Source of the DNA: CAZBNB01 sp964493245
GTDB taxonomy: Bacteria > Pseudomonadota > Gammaproteobacteria > Legionellales > Legionellaceae
Assembly (NCBI GenBank): GCA_964493245.1
Contig: CAZBNB010000001.1
Coordinates: forward strand, 62,001-126,000
Length of the DNA stretch: 64,000 nucleotides
Reading direction: 5' to 3'
Each line of letters begins with the position of its first letter. Positions within the stretch are counted from its first letter, which is position 1. This document shows, in pieces, positions 26,823-36,016 of this stretch. The translations under genes and the position numbers were made by a program. Below the pieces are notes generated by a model. The model ran no database searches and was not told the DNA's origin. It was given only the letters and a program-made list of their open reading frames with translations.

Positions 26823-28232
26823 ATGAAAGCACTATCAACAGAAAAAATATCTGTGGTTGCACTGATTTTACTAATCACAGGTGCCATTGACAGCGTAAGA
26901 AACTTGCCAGCGACGGCCTTATTTGGCTCGTCTTTGGTTTTTTTCTTTGTATTGTCGGCGATTGTTTTTTTAATACCCGTCGCTTTGGTTTCGGCAGAGC
27001 TTTCTTCCACTTGGGCCGAGGAAGAGGGGGGGATCTACAGTTGGGTTCGCCATGCTTATGGCAGTAATATGGCGTTTTTTACCATTTGGCTGCAATGGAT
27101 TAATACCATGGCCTGGTATCCTACCATTCTGTCGTTCATTGCAGGTACATTAGCATATTTGATTAACCCTGCATTGGCACAAAATAAATTCTATCTTATT
27201 AGCGTCATTTTGGCGGTCTTCTGGTCTCTCACGATCTTGGGTTTATCTGGATTACGTGCTTCGGCAAAATTTGCGGGCATATGTGCTGTTATTGGAATGT
27301 TGATTCCAATTGGTCTTATTATTGTACTTGCTATTATCTGGATGATTAAAGGTAATCCATGCGCAGTGAATTTAAATTGGCGTGCGCTGTTACCCGATTG
27401 GCATCAAACCCAATCTTGGGTGTCATTGACTGCCATTATGACTTCTTTTTTAGGCATGGAGCTTGCTGCAGTTCATGTGCGTAATGTGAATGATCCACAA
27501 CGTAACTTCCCTCGGGCTATCTTTTTTTCAGTGATACTCATTCTCATTACAATGATTATGGGCTCGTTGGCGATTGCCATTGTTCTTCCACGCGAAAAAA
27601 TAGAATTGGTTCAAGGGGTGATGCAAGCATTTAACCATTTTCTAGCTTCTTATCATTTAGCCGGCTTGATGCCCGTTCTAGTGGTCATGATCTTACTGGG
27701 CAGTGTTGGCAGCATGATTAATTGGATTATCTCTCCTGCCAAAGGATTATTGCTGGCCGCTGATCATGGATTTTTACCCAAAGGGCTTTATAAACTCAAT
27801 CAACATGGTGTTGCATCACGTGTCTTGTTACTTCAAGCAATTTTAGTCACTTTATTATGTGGTGGTGTGCTGTTGTTACCAACGGTCAATGCTTTTTATT
27901 GGCTGTTTACTGCATTGAGTACCGAACTTTATATTTTAATGTACGTTATGATGTTCATTGCGGCTTTGCGTTTAAAATTCAAATATTCACAACGTCATAG
28001 ACCATTTGCTGTGCCCGGCGGCAAGGCAGGATACATCATAGTGTGTTTGCTTGGTCTAGTCGGTTGCATCATTACCTTGGTGGTTGGGTTTTTTCCACCT
28101 GAAGAAGCGACTGGTATCGGCGGTGCAAGTTATTTCCGCTTCATTTTTAGCTTAGGAATTGTCATTATGTTGCTGCCAGCCTTGGGCCTTTATGTATGGA
28201 AGCAACGCGCCACTAAAGTAAAATCAATCTAA
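26823..28232 (+). CDS. APC-family amino acid permease
   Basis: The protein is 469 residues with about twelve hydrophobic segments. It belongs to the amino acid-polyamine-organocation superfamily, closest in feel to GadC/YjeM-type antiporters: the first helix ends LITGAIDSVRNLP, followed by VSAELSSTWAEEEGGIYSWV (family: the EEGG motif after TM2) and MTSFLGMELAAVHVRNVNDPQRNFPRAI (TM6 to loop). The cargo may be glutamate/GABA or another amino acid; it cannot be fixed. The start is ATG 26823; an upstream TTG adds three residues only. Amino-acid import is typical of bacteria that feed on host amino acids. Confidence 0.88.
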   Translation: MKALSTEKISVVALILLITGAIDSVRNLPATALFGSSLVFFFVLSAIVFLIPVALVSAELSSTWAEEEGGIYSWVRHAYGSNMAFFTIWLQWINTMAWYPTILSFIAGTLAYLINPALAQNKFYLISVILAVFWSLTILGLSGLRASAKFAGICAVIGMLIPIGLIIVLAIIWMIKGNPCAVNLNWRALLPDWHQTQSWVSLTAIMTSFLGMELAAVHVRNVNDPQRNFPRAIFFSVILILITMIMGSLAIAIVLPREKIELVQGVMQAFNHFLASYHLAGLMPVLVVMILLGSVGSMINWIISPAKGLLLAADHGFLPKGLYKLNQHGVASRVLLLQAILVTLLCGGVLLLPTVNAFYWLFTALSTELYILMYVMMFIAALRLKFKYSQRHRPFAVPGGKAGYIIVCLLGLVGCIITLVVGFFPPEEATGIGGASYFRFIFSLGIVIMLLPALGLYVWKQRATKVKSI

Positions 28233-28253
28233 CGGCTTTTTATCACGCCCAGC

Positions 28254-28309
28254 AATATACCCAATCGTTTCAGACTCGTGTGTTTTGAGATTTATTGGGT
28301 ATAGTTGTT
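28254..28309. repeat. Inverted repeat after permease gene, with dispersed motif
   Basis: ATACCCAAT (28256 on) and ATTGGGTAT (28294 on) form a 9-bp inverted repeat after the permease stop. The right arm with its flank, read on the minus strand, is TATACCCAATAAATCTCA, the same core as in lolA and after gspM. It could act as a bidirectional stop or be a relic of a small mobile repeat. Confidence 0.5.
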
Positions 28310-28465
28310 TAATTTAAACAAGTTTGATCCTAAAATAAACACATGATACAATCTGGCATCAAACAAACATGTTGAGCAATCTTTGATGATGTGTGCTGTT
28401 TTCATATCATTGCCCCCAAGCATGCTATTAGTGCATCCTCTTAATATAATATCTGTGGAAATAAT

Positions 28466-29899
28466 ATGACAAACAACGATTATGCGCAAAAACTTCTCAA
28501 AAATGCAGGAATTGATATCAATGATCTGTCTAATCCTGATTATTTTAAGATCGATTTTTCTGATGACGCTGTTGGAATACTTCATCTATTGAGTTGTTCA
28601 AACATACTGACAGTAGACAACGTGAATCTAGTACTAGAAAAACTAAATAAATCGGTCGTTTCTCGAATCACTGAAGAACCAACGCTATATTCTGCACTCC
28701 ATATTTTATATAGCGGCTCACCTAAAAACAGTGACCCGAAGATTGTTATGAAGAACAGAGGATCGTCACGCTATACAGGACGTTCCTTTTATCAGCCGCC
28801 TCCCTCGGCATTGACCCAAACAAATTTTGATATCATCATAAAAAATCGTGTCCCAATCTATGCCGCTGCGTTGATTCGTCTATTCATAGACAACGGTGCA
28901 TCTGAGTTTATTACGACACATGTTCATATATTGGATAAGAGTTCTGTCGATAATCGTGATGATAAAGATCGTCGTTATGTGCTGGCTGATCATACGGATG
29001 GCCCTTCTGAGAGCTATCGATTTGATCGTGCGTGTTTTAAAGCTGAGCGTGATAGCATCACGGGCTTTAAGATCCTCCGTTCCGCACGAATATTGAATAC
29101 AAAAACAGAAGATAAATTATTACAGAAAATAAAACAATGTCGCTCCTGGCTTTCAGATGCTGATGACTATTTGCGGTGTTTAAAGCGGTTTCATAAAAAT
29201 GATCTATTAACAGAGTCACTGTTTATGACGGTAAGTGATCATGAAAACCCCGTAGAATTTACAAATACTTATTTCTTATTGTTAAAATCTGATACAAAAA
29301 TAGAATATCAAGTCTGGCTCGATGCGATTAGCAATATCGAATGTACGACGGCATTTTTAAAAACGCTGCCTCTGCTTCATCAGCAAAGATTATTAACTGC
29401 GGCAAGATTACATGATATTCAACAGTTAAAACGTGAAGAAATGGCCGAATTATTTGTTGCACTTCGTATTGTACAATCTCACGGTGTCCAACTCTCTTCG
29501 AAGATGTATGACATGATGATGACGCATGGTTCAAGTAGATATGCGGCAGCATTGATCTGTTTGTTAGTAAAAAGAAAACAAGGTTTTAATGAGCAACATT
29601 TTAATATTGTTTGTGTGCTTGCTCAGAATGAAAGGGCGAGTGATAATGACAGCCTATGGACTAAAGAATTCTATCTTAATGAGATTAATCGCTTATTTAA
29701 TGAATATGAACGCCTGGGATTCAATGAGCATCGGTTTACGATAGAAAATAACTTTATAGACCAGCTTTATCCCAAACCTGCCTCAAGACCTCGCAGAGAG
29801 CTGAAACCACGAATATTGCATTCGTGGTGGTCTCGCGCATCAAGATCTTCAGATGAATCACCAGAAGAGTCAAAAAGGCTTGAATACTGGAAGTTTTAA
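28466..29899 (+). CDS. Candidate effector with helical repeats
   Basis: The protein is 477 residues and no enzyme motif was found. It contains degenerate helical repeats of about 35-40 residues: IYAAALIRLFIDNGASEFIT with the following THVHILD, and RYAAALICLLVKRKQGFNEQ with HFNIVCVLAQ, plus a weaker N-terminal unit (VGILHLLSCSNILTVDNVNL). This Ala-Leu/Asn-rich layout is common in Legionella-type repeat proteins. It has no signal peptide and no membrane segment, and the C-terminal tail is polar with Ser/Glu (SRSSDESPEESKRLEYWKF), which fits a Dot/Icm translocation tail. Effector status is inference. AT-rich compared with the core genes. Confidence 0.7.
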   Translation: MTNNDYAQKLLKNAGIDINDLSNPDYFKIDFSDDAVGILHLLSCSNILTVDNVNLVLEKLNKSVVSRITEEPTLYSALHILYSGSPKNSDPKIVMKNRGSSRYTGRSFYQPPPSALTQTNFDIIIKNRVPIYAAALIRLFIDNGASEFITTHVHILDKSSVDNRDDKDRRYVLADHTDGPSESYRFDRACFKAERDSITGFKILRSARILNTKTEDKLLQKIKQCRSWLSDADDYLRCLKRFHKNDLLTESLFMTVSDHENPVEFTNTYFLLLKSDTKIEYQVWLDAISNIECTTAFLKTLPLLHQQRLLTAARLHDIQQLKREEMAELFVALRIVQSHGVQLSSKMYDMMMTHGSSRYAAALICLLVKRKQGFNEQHFNIVCVLAQNERASDNDSLWTKEFYLNEINRLFNEYERLGFNEHRFTIENNFIDQLYPKPASRPRRELKPRILHSWWSRASRSSDESPEESKRLEYWKF

Positions 29900-30026
29900 C
29901 TTTTATTTAGACAAAGTTTTTTCGAAGTGCACGCACATGAATTGTCGTGCACGATGAATGGTACCAACTTAAGTCGCTCGTCCTTGAGAGAAAGCAATCT
30001 TGAGTGCTGTGATCAATATGTCATTT

Positions 30027-31262
30027 TTACAAAATTATTTTTTCTGCCAGCTTATTTTGCAGCCGGACATAATCTGGTAGGCCATCTGCAAGATAAGGTG
30101 GATACGCCTCACCTTGAATCAACGGTGCGAGATAGCGGCGGCAGTTTTCAGTGATGCCCATGCCATCTTCGCTGATGAAATCGGCTGGCATTTTCTTTTC
30201 TTGATTGGCAACGTCAGCTAAAGGCACGTGACCAATTGACCAGCGATAGGGGGAGTCGTTCTCACGTACAATAATTGGCATGACAGCATTATGGCCTGCT
30301 AACGCCAATTCTACAGCCGCTTTACCCAAGGCATAGGCTTGCTCTACATCCACGGCGGATGCCAAATGTCGGGCAGCGCGTTGCAAATAATCGGCAACAG
30401 CCCAATGGTATTTGAGTTGTAGCTCAGATTTAACCAGTTGAGCGAGCACAGGCGCGACACCACCGAGTTGCGCGTGGCCAAATGCATCACGAAGACCAGA
30501 ATCACTTAAGAAACGGCCATCTGTTCCTTTTATACCTTCGGACGCGACAACCACACAATATCCATATTGTTGCACGCAATCACGTACGCGTTGTAAAAAT
30601 TGTGTTTGTTGAAAAGGAACCTCAGGAAACAAAATTAAATGGGGTGGCTCATTGCGTGCTTGACTTGCCAATCCGCTGGCAGCCGCTATCCAACCTGCAT
30701 GACGGCCCATGACTTCAAGAATAAATACTTTGGTGGATGATGAGGCCATTGAAGCAACGTCAAAACCGGCTTCACGGGTAGAAACAGCCACATATTTAGC
30801 AACAGAACCAAAGCCAGGACACGCATCCGTGAAAGGCAAATCATTATCGACTGTTTTAGGGATCCCAACACACGTGATGGGATAGCCCATTTTTTGACTC
30901 ATGGTTGCGACTTTGTGAGCGGTATCTTGTGAATCTCCGCCGCCGTTATAGAAAAAATAGCCAATATTATGCGCTTTAAAGACATTGATTAAGCGCTCAT
31001 ATTCTGCGCCATCATCTTTTAATTTATGTCGACATGAACCAAAAGCACCAGAAGGGGTATGCATTAATTTTGCAATGTCAGCATCGCTTTCAAAGTTAGT
31101 ATCAATCAACTCCTCATGAAGTGCACCTAAAATACCATTTTTAGCGGCATATACGGTCCCAATCTGTGAACGATGTTGACGCGCAGTTTGAATCACAGCG
31201 CAGGCTGATACATTGATAACGGCGGTCACACCACCTGATTGTGCGTAAATTGCATTTTTCAT
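30027..31262 (-). CDS. pfp: PPi-type 6-phosphofructokinase
   Basis: Phosphorylates fructose 6-phosphate, most likely with pyrophosphate, reversibly. The protein is 411 residues. Motifs: nucleotide/PPi site YAQSGGVTAVIN, NGGGDSQDTA (residues 106-115), where the final Asp-Ser replaces the GDGS of ATP enzymes, GIPKTVDNDLPFTD (133 on) with the Lys typical of PPi enzymes, and MGRHAGWIAAASGLA. ATP-dependence cannot be fully excluded without assay. It stands alone; it starts at the ATG at 31262 with GGAG upstream. Confidence 0.9.
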   Translation of the reverse strand: MKNAIYAQSGGVTAVINVSACAVIQTARQHRSQIGTVYAAKNGILGALHEELIDTNFESDADIAKLMHTPSGAFGSCRHKLKDDGAEYERLINVFKAHNIGYFFYNGGGDSQDTAHKVATMSQKMGYPITCVGIPKTVDNDLPFTDACPGFGSVAKYVAVSTREAGFDVASMASSSTKVFILEVMGRHAGWIAAASGLASQARNEPPHLILFPEVPFQQTQFLQRVRDCVQQYGYCVVVASEGIKGTDGRFLSDSGLRDAFGHAQLGGVAPVLAQLVKSELQLKYHWAVADYLQRAARHLASAVDVEQAYALGKAAVELALAGHNAVMPIIVRENDSPYRWSIGHVPLADVANQEKKMPADFISEDGMGITENCRRYLAPLIQGEAYPPYLADGLPDYVRLQNKLAEKIIL

Positions 31263-31325
31263 AAAGGCTCCAAATTTAAAAATGATCTAACGACTCAACG
31301 CCTGTCTTGAATGCTTTGTGAATAG

Positions 31326-33884
31326 TTAAACTTCCGTTGTTGTATAAGTTGTTTCATATTCAAGAATAACCGCATCTATTTCCTCGATACATTTTAGAAA
31401 TGTTGCTTGTACTTCTTGAATGGTTTTAACTTGAGATAATTGTTTTTCCAACTGTGCAACTTGGCGTTGTAATCGGGTAACGCCAGAGAAGCAACATGCA
31501 CCGTGGAGTTTATGACTGGCTTTTTCGAGAGCGGTTATTTCCTCTTGCTCATATAACGTTATCAATTCAAGGCGATTTTTGCGTAATTCATCGACTAACT
31601 GACCAAGAAAATCTTGGGCAAGTGCTTGATTCCCTGAGAGTTTTTTAATACATAAAGACCAATCAATCGCGGGTTCTTGACTTTTTTCTGCTTTGCCAAT
31701 CAATTGTAACAAGTGATGAAGTAAAAATGCTTCATCAATTGGTTTTTCTAAGCAGAGATTAATACCGGCTTCTTTTAAGCGTGTTTGTTGCAAATCTTGG
31801 CTATTGGCACTGACCAGAATAATCGGTGTTTTAGCATGTGATGCGATTTGTTGACGAATATAGCGTGCACACTCTAATCCATTGCGTTTAGGCATGTGTA
31901 AATCTAATAAAATGGCAGCATAAGCATGTTTTTGGCAGGCTTTAATTGCTTGCTCGCCATCATCAACGGTGTCAACCGTTGCGCTTTCACTGAGCAAGGA
32001 TTTTAAGAGCAATTGACTAATTAAGTTATCTTCAGCAACCAGTAAACGTGCATTTTTTTCACGGAATTGTGCTCTTAATTGCAGGAGTGTTTGGTCATGC
32101 TGACTGTCGCGGTTAGATTCTATGGATAATGGATGCATTGACTGTACACGCAGTACAGAATTATCACACCAATCGGTATTTAATCCGCTGAAAATAGATT
32201 GATGTGTGGTTTGAAAGGTTTTGATGGTTTCTTGATCTGTTGATTTATTGTGCGGTGAAATGGTTTCAATTAACTGGTGTATTTTTTGTAAATTCAATGG
32301 CTTAGGTAAAATGCCTTGCGCACCAATGATTTGGTAGTTTTGGATATAAGATCGGGTAAAGAGAAAACAAGGCGTCGATTGTTTGCGTAAAATGTCGGCA
32401 AGTTTTTGTTCTTCTCGAGTATTAAAGCCTATCAGTGCGAGTTGACTTGCAGGATGCCGCTGTAATTCAGTCTCTAATTTTTCCAAGGTATCAACGGTAA
32501 TCGCTTGTATACCCAGATAGCTGAGCCCACTCCACATTGCCTCGCGTTGCAGCGGATTTTCATCGTAACAAATCATCGTTAAATGAGAGAGACGATTATT
32601 TTGATGTTTTTCAACTTCATACATCGCTAATTTATCTAGTTTGATATAAATATTAAATGTTGCCCCTTGATGCGGCTCGCTTTCAACGGTGACATAGCCA
32701 TGCATGTGCTCAACCAGTTGTTTACAAATAATTAAACCTAAACCTGAGCCGCCATATTGCCGAGTACTACTGTTATCTGCTTGAGAAAAGGCGGTAAACA
32801 ATGTGGCTTGTGTTTCGGCAGACATACCGATACCAGTGTCGCTGACCGCCAGGCAAATCATATAGCTTGAATCGGTTTCTTCGACAATTTTTGTGCGAAT
32901 TAAAACATGGCCATGGTCAGTAAATTTGATGGCGTTACTGACTAAATTGGTAATAATTTGTTTGAGTCGCCATGGGTCGCCTAACAATGTTTTGGGAACA
33001 TGGGGGTCTGTAATCGGAATTAAGTCGATGTTTTTTTGATGCGCATTCGGCGCGGTGAGCGCCAATACATCGTCGATACATGCTCGTAAATTTAAAGGGA
33101 TGTAATCCAGTTGTAGCTTGCCCGCATCGATTTTAGAATAATCTAAAATATCATTAATAATGACCAATAAATCTTGTGCGGAGGCCTTGATGGTTTTGAC
33201 ATAATCTAATTGCAGTGGATCTAATTTTGTATCCAAAAGCACATTGGCAAAGCCAATAACACCATTCATTGGTGTACGTATTTCATGGCTCATGTTGGCA
33301 ATAAATTCAGATTTTTGTCGATGTTTTTCTTCAATTTTCTTTTTTTCTAGTACCAGCTCAATGTTTTTTTCTTCTAGCAGCTCTAAGCCTTGTTGTAAGT
33401 CAGTGGTGGCAACTTCAATGTATTGATTCGTTTCATTGATGGCTTTTAAGTAAGCTTGTTGTAGATGAGCACAGCCTTTCTCAATAAGACCTAGCTCACC
33501 AGGGCTGTGAACTTTAATCTCGGTTTCAAATTCGTTTTGCAAAATTTGTTTCATACTGCGACGCAAGCGCGCAATGGGTTGATAAATATTTTTGGATAAA
33601 AAATAATGTGCGAGCAAGACGATGGCAAGGCTGGATATTAAAATCACCAATACCGTGATATAGAGGTGATAACGTTTAAGCTCTAGGAGCTGATGTTCTA
33701 CTTTGAGCGACAACCAACCGATGGAGTCACCAATCGATTTGATTTTAACGGGATTAAAGAGCTCATAAAGATTGAGTGCTTCGTTATATTGGTAACCATA
33801 AAGGATCGCACTGAGAAGAGCGACCAAGATAATCGGGATCAAACCCAAGATACGCAGCTGGTATTTTATGCCTAGACGCTTCAT
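31326..33884 (-). CDS. BarA/LetS-like hybrid sensor histidine kinase
   Basis: Tripartite hybrid kinase of 852 residues. TM1 at about 11-30 and TM2 at 73-97 enclose an extracytoplasmic loop of only about 42 residues. A HAMP-like segment (98-150) and coiled coil precede the H-box ANMSHEIRTPMNG (His200) and the HATPase with N-box LVSNAIKF, DTGIGMS and GGSGLGL. Next comes a degenerate receiver whose phospho-Asp is lost (LALIGFN), then a true receiver with LLDLHMPKRNG and the conserved Lys in EKP, and an Hpt domain with ASHKLHGACC. The same order in GacS/BarA/LetS feeds a GacA/LetA regulator controlling CsrA through small RNAs. The ATG at 33884 (MKRLGIKYQL) fits homologues; an ATG at 33920 is possible. 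Confidence 0.88.
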   Translation of the reverse strand: MKRLGIKYQLRILGLIPIILVALLSAILYGYQYNEALNLYELFNPVKIKSIGDSIGWLSLKVEHQLLELKRYHLYITVLVILISSLAIVLLAHYFLSKNIYQPIARLRRSMKQILQNEFETEIKVHSPGELGLIEKGCAHLQQAYLKAINETNQYIEVATTDLQQGLELLEEKNIELVLEKKKIEEKHRQKSEFIANMSHEIRTPMNGVIGFANVLLDTKLDPLQLDYVKTIKASAQDLLVIINDILDYSKIDAGKLQLDYIPLNLRACIDDVLALTAPNAHQKNIDLIPITDPHVPKTLLGDPWRLKQIITNLVSNAIKFTDHGHVLIRTKIVEETDSSYMICLAVSDTGIGMSAETQATLFTAFSQADNSSTRQYGGSGLGLIICKQLVEHMHGYVTVESEPHQGATFNIYIKLDKLAMYEVEKHQNNRLSHLTMICYDENPLQREAMWSGLSYLGIQAITVDTLEKLETELQRHPASQLALIGFNTREEQKLADILRKQSTPCFLFTRSYIQNYQIIGAQGILPKPLNLQKIHQLIETISPHNKSTDQETIKTFQTTHQSIFSGLNTDWCDNSVLRVQSMHPLSIESNRDSQHDQTLLQLRAQFREKNARLLVAEDNLISQLLLKSLLSESATVDTVDDGEQAIKACQKHAYAAILLDLHMPKRNGLECARYIRQQIASHAKTPIILVSANSQDLQQTRLKEAGINLCLEKPIDEAFLLHHLLQLIGKAEKSQEPAIDWSLCIKKLSGNQALAQDFLGQLVDELRKNRLELITLYEQEEITALEKASHKLHGACCFSGVTRLQRQVAQLEKQLSQVKTIQEVQATFLKCIEEIDAVILEYETTYTTTEV

Positions 33885-33951
33885 AAAATCATTGGTGATA
33901 GGTATAAAGTCAGCTATCATAGCATATGTCGAATCATAATACCCAAGATTT

Positions 33952-34146
33952 CATAATACGGCAGGGCAAACGCCTCTAATCGTGTGATATAAAATCACTT
34001 TGTCTACGTTACGCGCTTTATGCGCGGAATCCAGATTACGATCTTGATTAAGATTGTATGGATTCTGCGCATAAAGCGCACGACGTAGCCCACCCAAGTG
34101 GTGGTTTGTGTTCAAAAATTAGATGTGTTTGCCCGGCATAATACTG
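33952..34146. repeat. Fold-back element B (imperfect terminal repeats and long inner hairpin)
   Basis: The gap between the kinase gene and gltX holds a nested palindrome. Outer arms around GGGCAAAC ... TCTAAT (33952-33980) match, inverted, TTAGATG ... GTTTGCCC (34118-34146). Inner arms at 34004-34033 and 34059-34088 pair at 26 of 30 positions, including the 13-bp GCGCTTTATGCGC. This nested layout is typical of a small non-autonomous element (MITE) or a large REP/ERIC-like unit. There is no coding capacity. Confidence 0.7.
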
Positions 34147-34197
34147 AATTTTTGACTCGCGCCTCCAAATGTCAACTATGTAAATAGGATTATTTTT

Positions 34198-35589
34198 ATG
34201 CAAGTTAAAACCCGTTTTGCGCCCAGTCCAACCGGATCGTTACACATTGGTAGTGTGCGTACTGCACTGTTTTCATGGTTGTTTGCAAGACATCATCACG
34301 GGCAATTTGTGTTGCGCATTGAGGATACGGATAGAGAGCGATCTACGATGGAGTCAGTACAGGCTATTTTGGATGGCATGGCTTGGTTAGGGCTGAATTA
34401 TGATGAGGGGCCAGTGTATCAGACCGATCGCTATCCTCGTTATCAAGAAATTATGCAACAACTCTTAGACAGTGGTCATGCTTATCGTTGTGTTTGTAGC
34501 AAAGAGCGATTAGAAACCTTGCGTGAGCAGCAACTCAGTAGAAAAGAAAAGCCGCGTTATGATGGGTTATGTCGAGAGCAGCATTATCCACACTCAACAT
34601 CGACACCTCATGTCGTGCGTTTTAAAACGCCATACGAAGGAACCGTGTCATTTTCAGATCAAGTCTACGGTGATATTCATGTCAGTCATCAAGAGTTAGA
34701 TGATTTGATTTTAATGCGATCAGATGGCCATCCCACTTATAATTTTGCAGTGGTGGTAGATGATTGGGATATGCAAATCACGCACGTTATTCGTGGCGAT
34801 GACCATATTAACAATACACCGCGACAAATTTTGTTATTTGAAGCTTTACAAGCACCGGTTCCGGTGTTTGCACATTTGCCGATGATTTTGGGCGATGATG
34901 GTAAACGTTTATCAAAACGACACGGTGCGGTGAGTGTATTGCAATTTAAAGAAGCGGGTATTTTGCCACATGCACTTTTGAATGATTTAGTGCGGCTGGG
35001 CTGGTCTCATGGTGATCAAGAAATTTTTAGTCTAGACGAAATGATTACTTATTTTGATTTAAAGCAAGTGGGTCGAGGTGCATCGAGCTTTAGCTATGAT
35101 AAGTTATTTTGGTTAAATCAACATTATCAAAAAACTGATTCGCCCGAATCGGTTGCAAACGTATTGGCGTGGCATTTTGCTTCACAAGGTATTGATGTCA
35201 CACAGGGACCTTCTTTGGTGGAGATTGTCCGTGTTCAAGCAGAGCGATGTAAAACATTGGCTGAAATGTGCGAAAAAAGTGTGTATTTTTATCAAGATAA
35301 TATTGAATATGATCAAGAGGCAGTGACGAAACATTTGACACCTGACGCACGATCTTTGTTAGCTGGATTGCTTTTGCAGTTAAAAGCGATTGAAGCATGG
35401 CAACCGGATCACTTACAAAGCTGTATTAATGACTTTGCTGTGTCACAAAACAAAGGTCTAGGGAAAATAGCACAACCTTTGCGGGTTGCTGTGACAGGCA
35501 ATACCATGTCACCCTCGATTGATGTGACGTTAACGTTATTGGGAAAAAAGCGTGTTTTAGAACGTTTAGAAAAAGTGTTACACCAGTAA
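34198..35589 (+). CDS. gltX: Glutamyl-tRNA synthetase
   Basis: Charges tRNA-Glu. The protein is 463 residues, a class I synthetase: HIGH motif as PSPTGSLHIGSVRTALF (residues 10-26), KMSKS motif as GDDGKRLSKRHGAVS, and a CVC ... Y ... C zinc-site pattern in YRCVCSKERLETL and DGLCREQH. One gltX-type gene is seen here; whether a second GluRS/GluQ paralogue exists cannot be told. It lies just after fold-back element B, so that element sits in its promoter region. Confidence 0.97.
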   Translation: MQVKTRFAPSPTGSLHIGSVRTALFSWLFARHHHGQFVLRIEDTDRERSTMESVQAILDGMAWLGLNYDEGPVYQTDRYPRYQEIMQQLLDSGHAYRCVCSKERLETLREQQLSRKEKPRYDGLCREQHYPHSTSTPHVVRFKTPYEGTVSFSDQVYGDIHVSHQELDDLILMRSDGHPTYNFAVVVDDWDMQITHVIRGDDHINNTPRQILLFEALQAPVPVFAHLPMILGDDGKRLSKRHGAVSVLQFKEAGILPHALLNDLVRLGWSHGDQEIFSLDEMITYFDLKQVGRGASSFSYDKLFWLNQHYQKTDSPESVANVLAWHFASQGIDVTQGPSLVEIVRVQAERCKTLAEMCEKSVYFYQDNIEYDQEAVTKHLTPDARSLLAGLLLQLKAIEAWQPDHLQSCINDFAVSQNKGLGKIAQPLRVAVTGNTMSPSIDVTLTLLGKKRVLERLEKVLHQ

Positions 35590-35694
35590 TCGCTTAAGGG
35601 GCATGCTTGGCTCTCGGTGAGCATTTATTGAGATCAGAGTCTAAATGTTAATACTTTGAGAGGAGTTGCTCTACATCTTGATTAAGGAGGATAA

Positions 35695-35997
35695 ATGTTA
35701 ATAACGTTTTCTTGTGATGCTTATGAAAATATTACGCTCTTTGGAAGTGTTGCACATGCATTATTAACCATGATGGGGCATAGTCAGGTGATTCCCAGTG
35801 CGATTGTTGCGCAAGATGTTCCTGCTGCATTAGAACGACTTGAGAACGCTTTGAAAAATGTAAGCGATGACACGCAAACAAAACCATCATTTGATAGAGA
35901 TGACGAAGAGCCGATCAGTTTAAGTAAAAGAGCCGTACCTGTGATTGCTCTTTTGAAAGCGGCGGTGAAAGCCCAATGCGATGTGATGATAAGCTAA
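35695..35997 (+). CDS. DUF1840 family protein
   Basis: The protein is 100 residues with the DUF1840 layout: MLITFSCDAYENITLFGSVAHALLTMMGHS at the start, a charged middle, then ISLSKRAVPVIALLKAA. The role is unknown; the family is common in beta- and gammaproteobacteria. There is an excellent ribosome-binding site, AAGGAGG, 4 nt before the ATG. It is convergent with the large repeat protein gene that follows. Confidence 0.85.
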   Translation: MLITFSCDAYENITLFGSVAHALLTMMGHSQVIPSAIVAQDVPAALERLENALKNVSDDTQTKPSFDRDDEEPISLSKRAVPVIALLKAAVKAQCDVMIS

Positions 35998-36016
35998 GTA
36001 CAATTACCAACAGACT

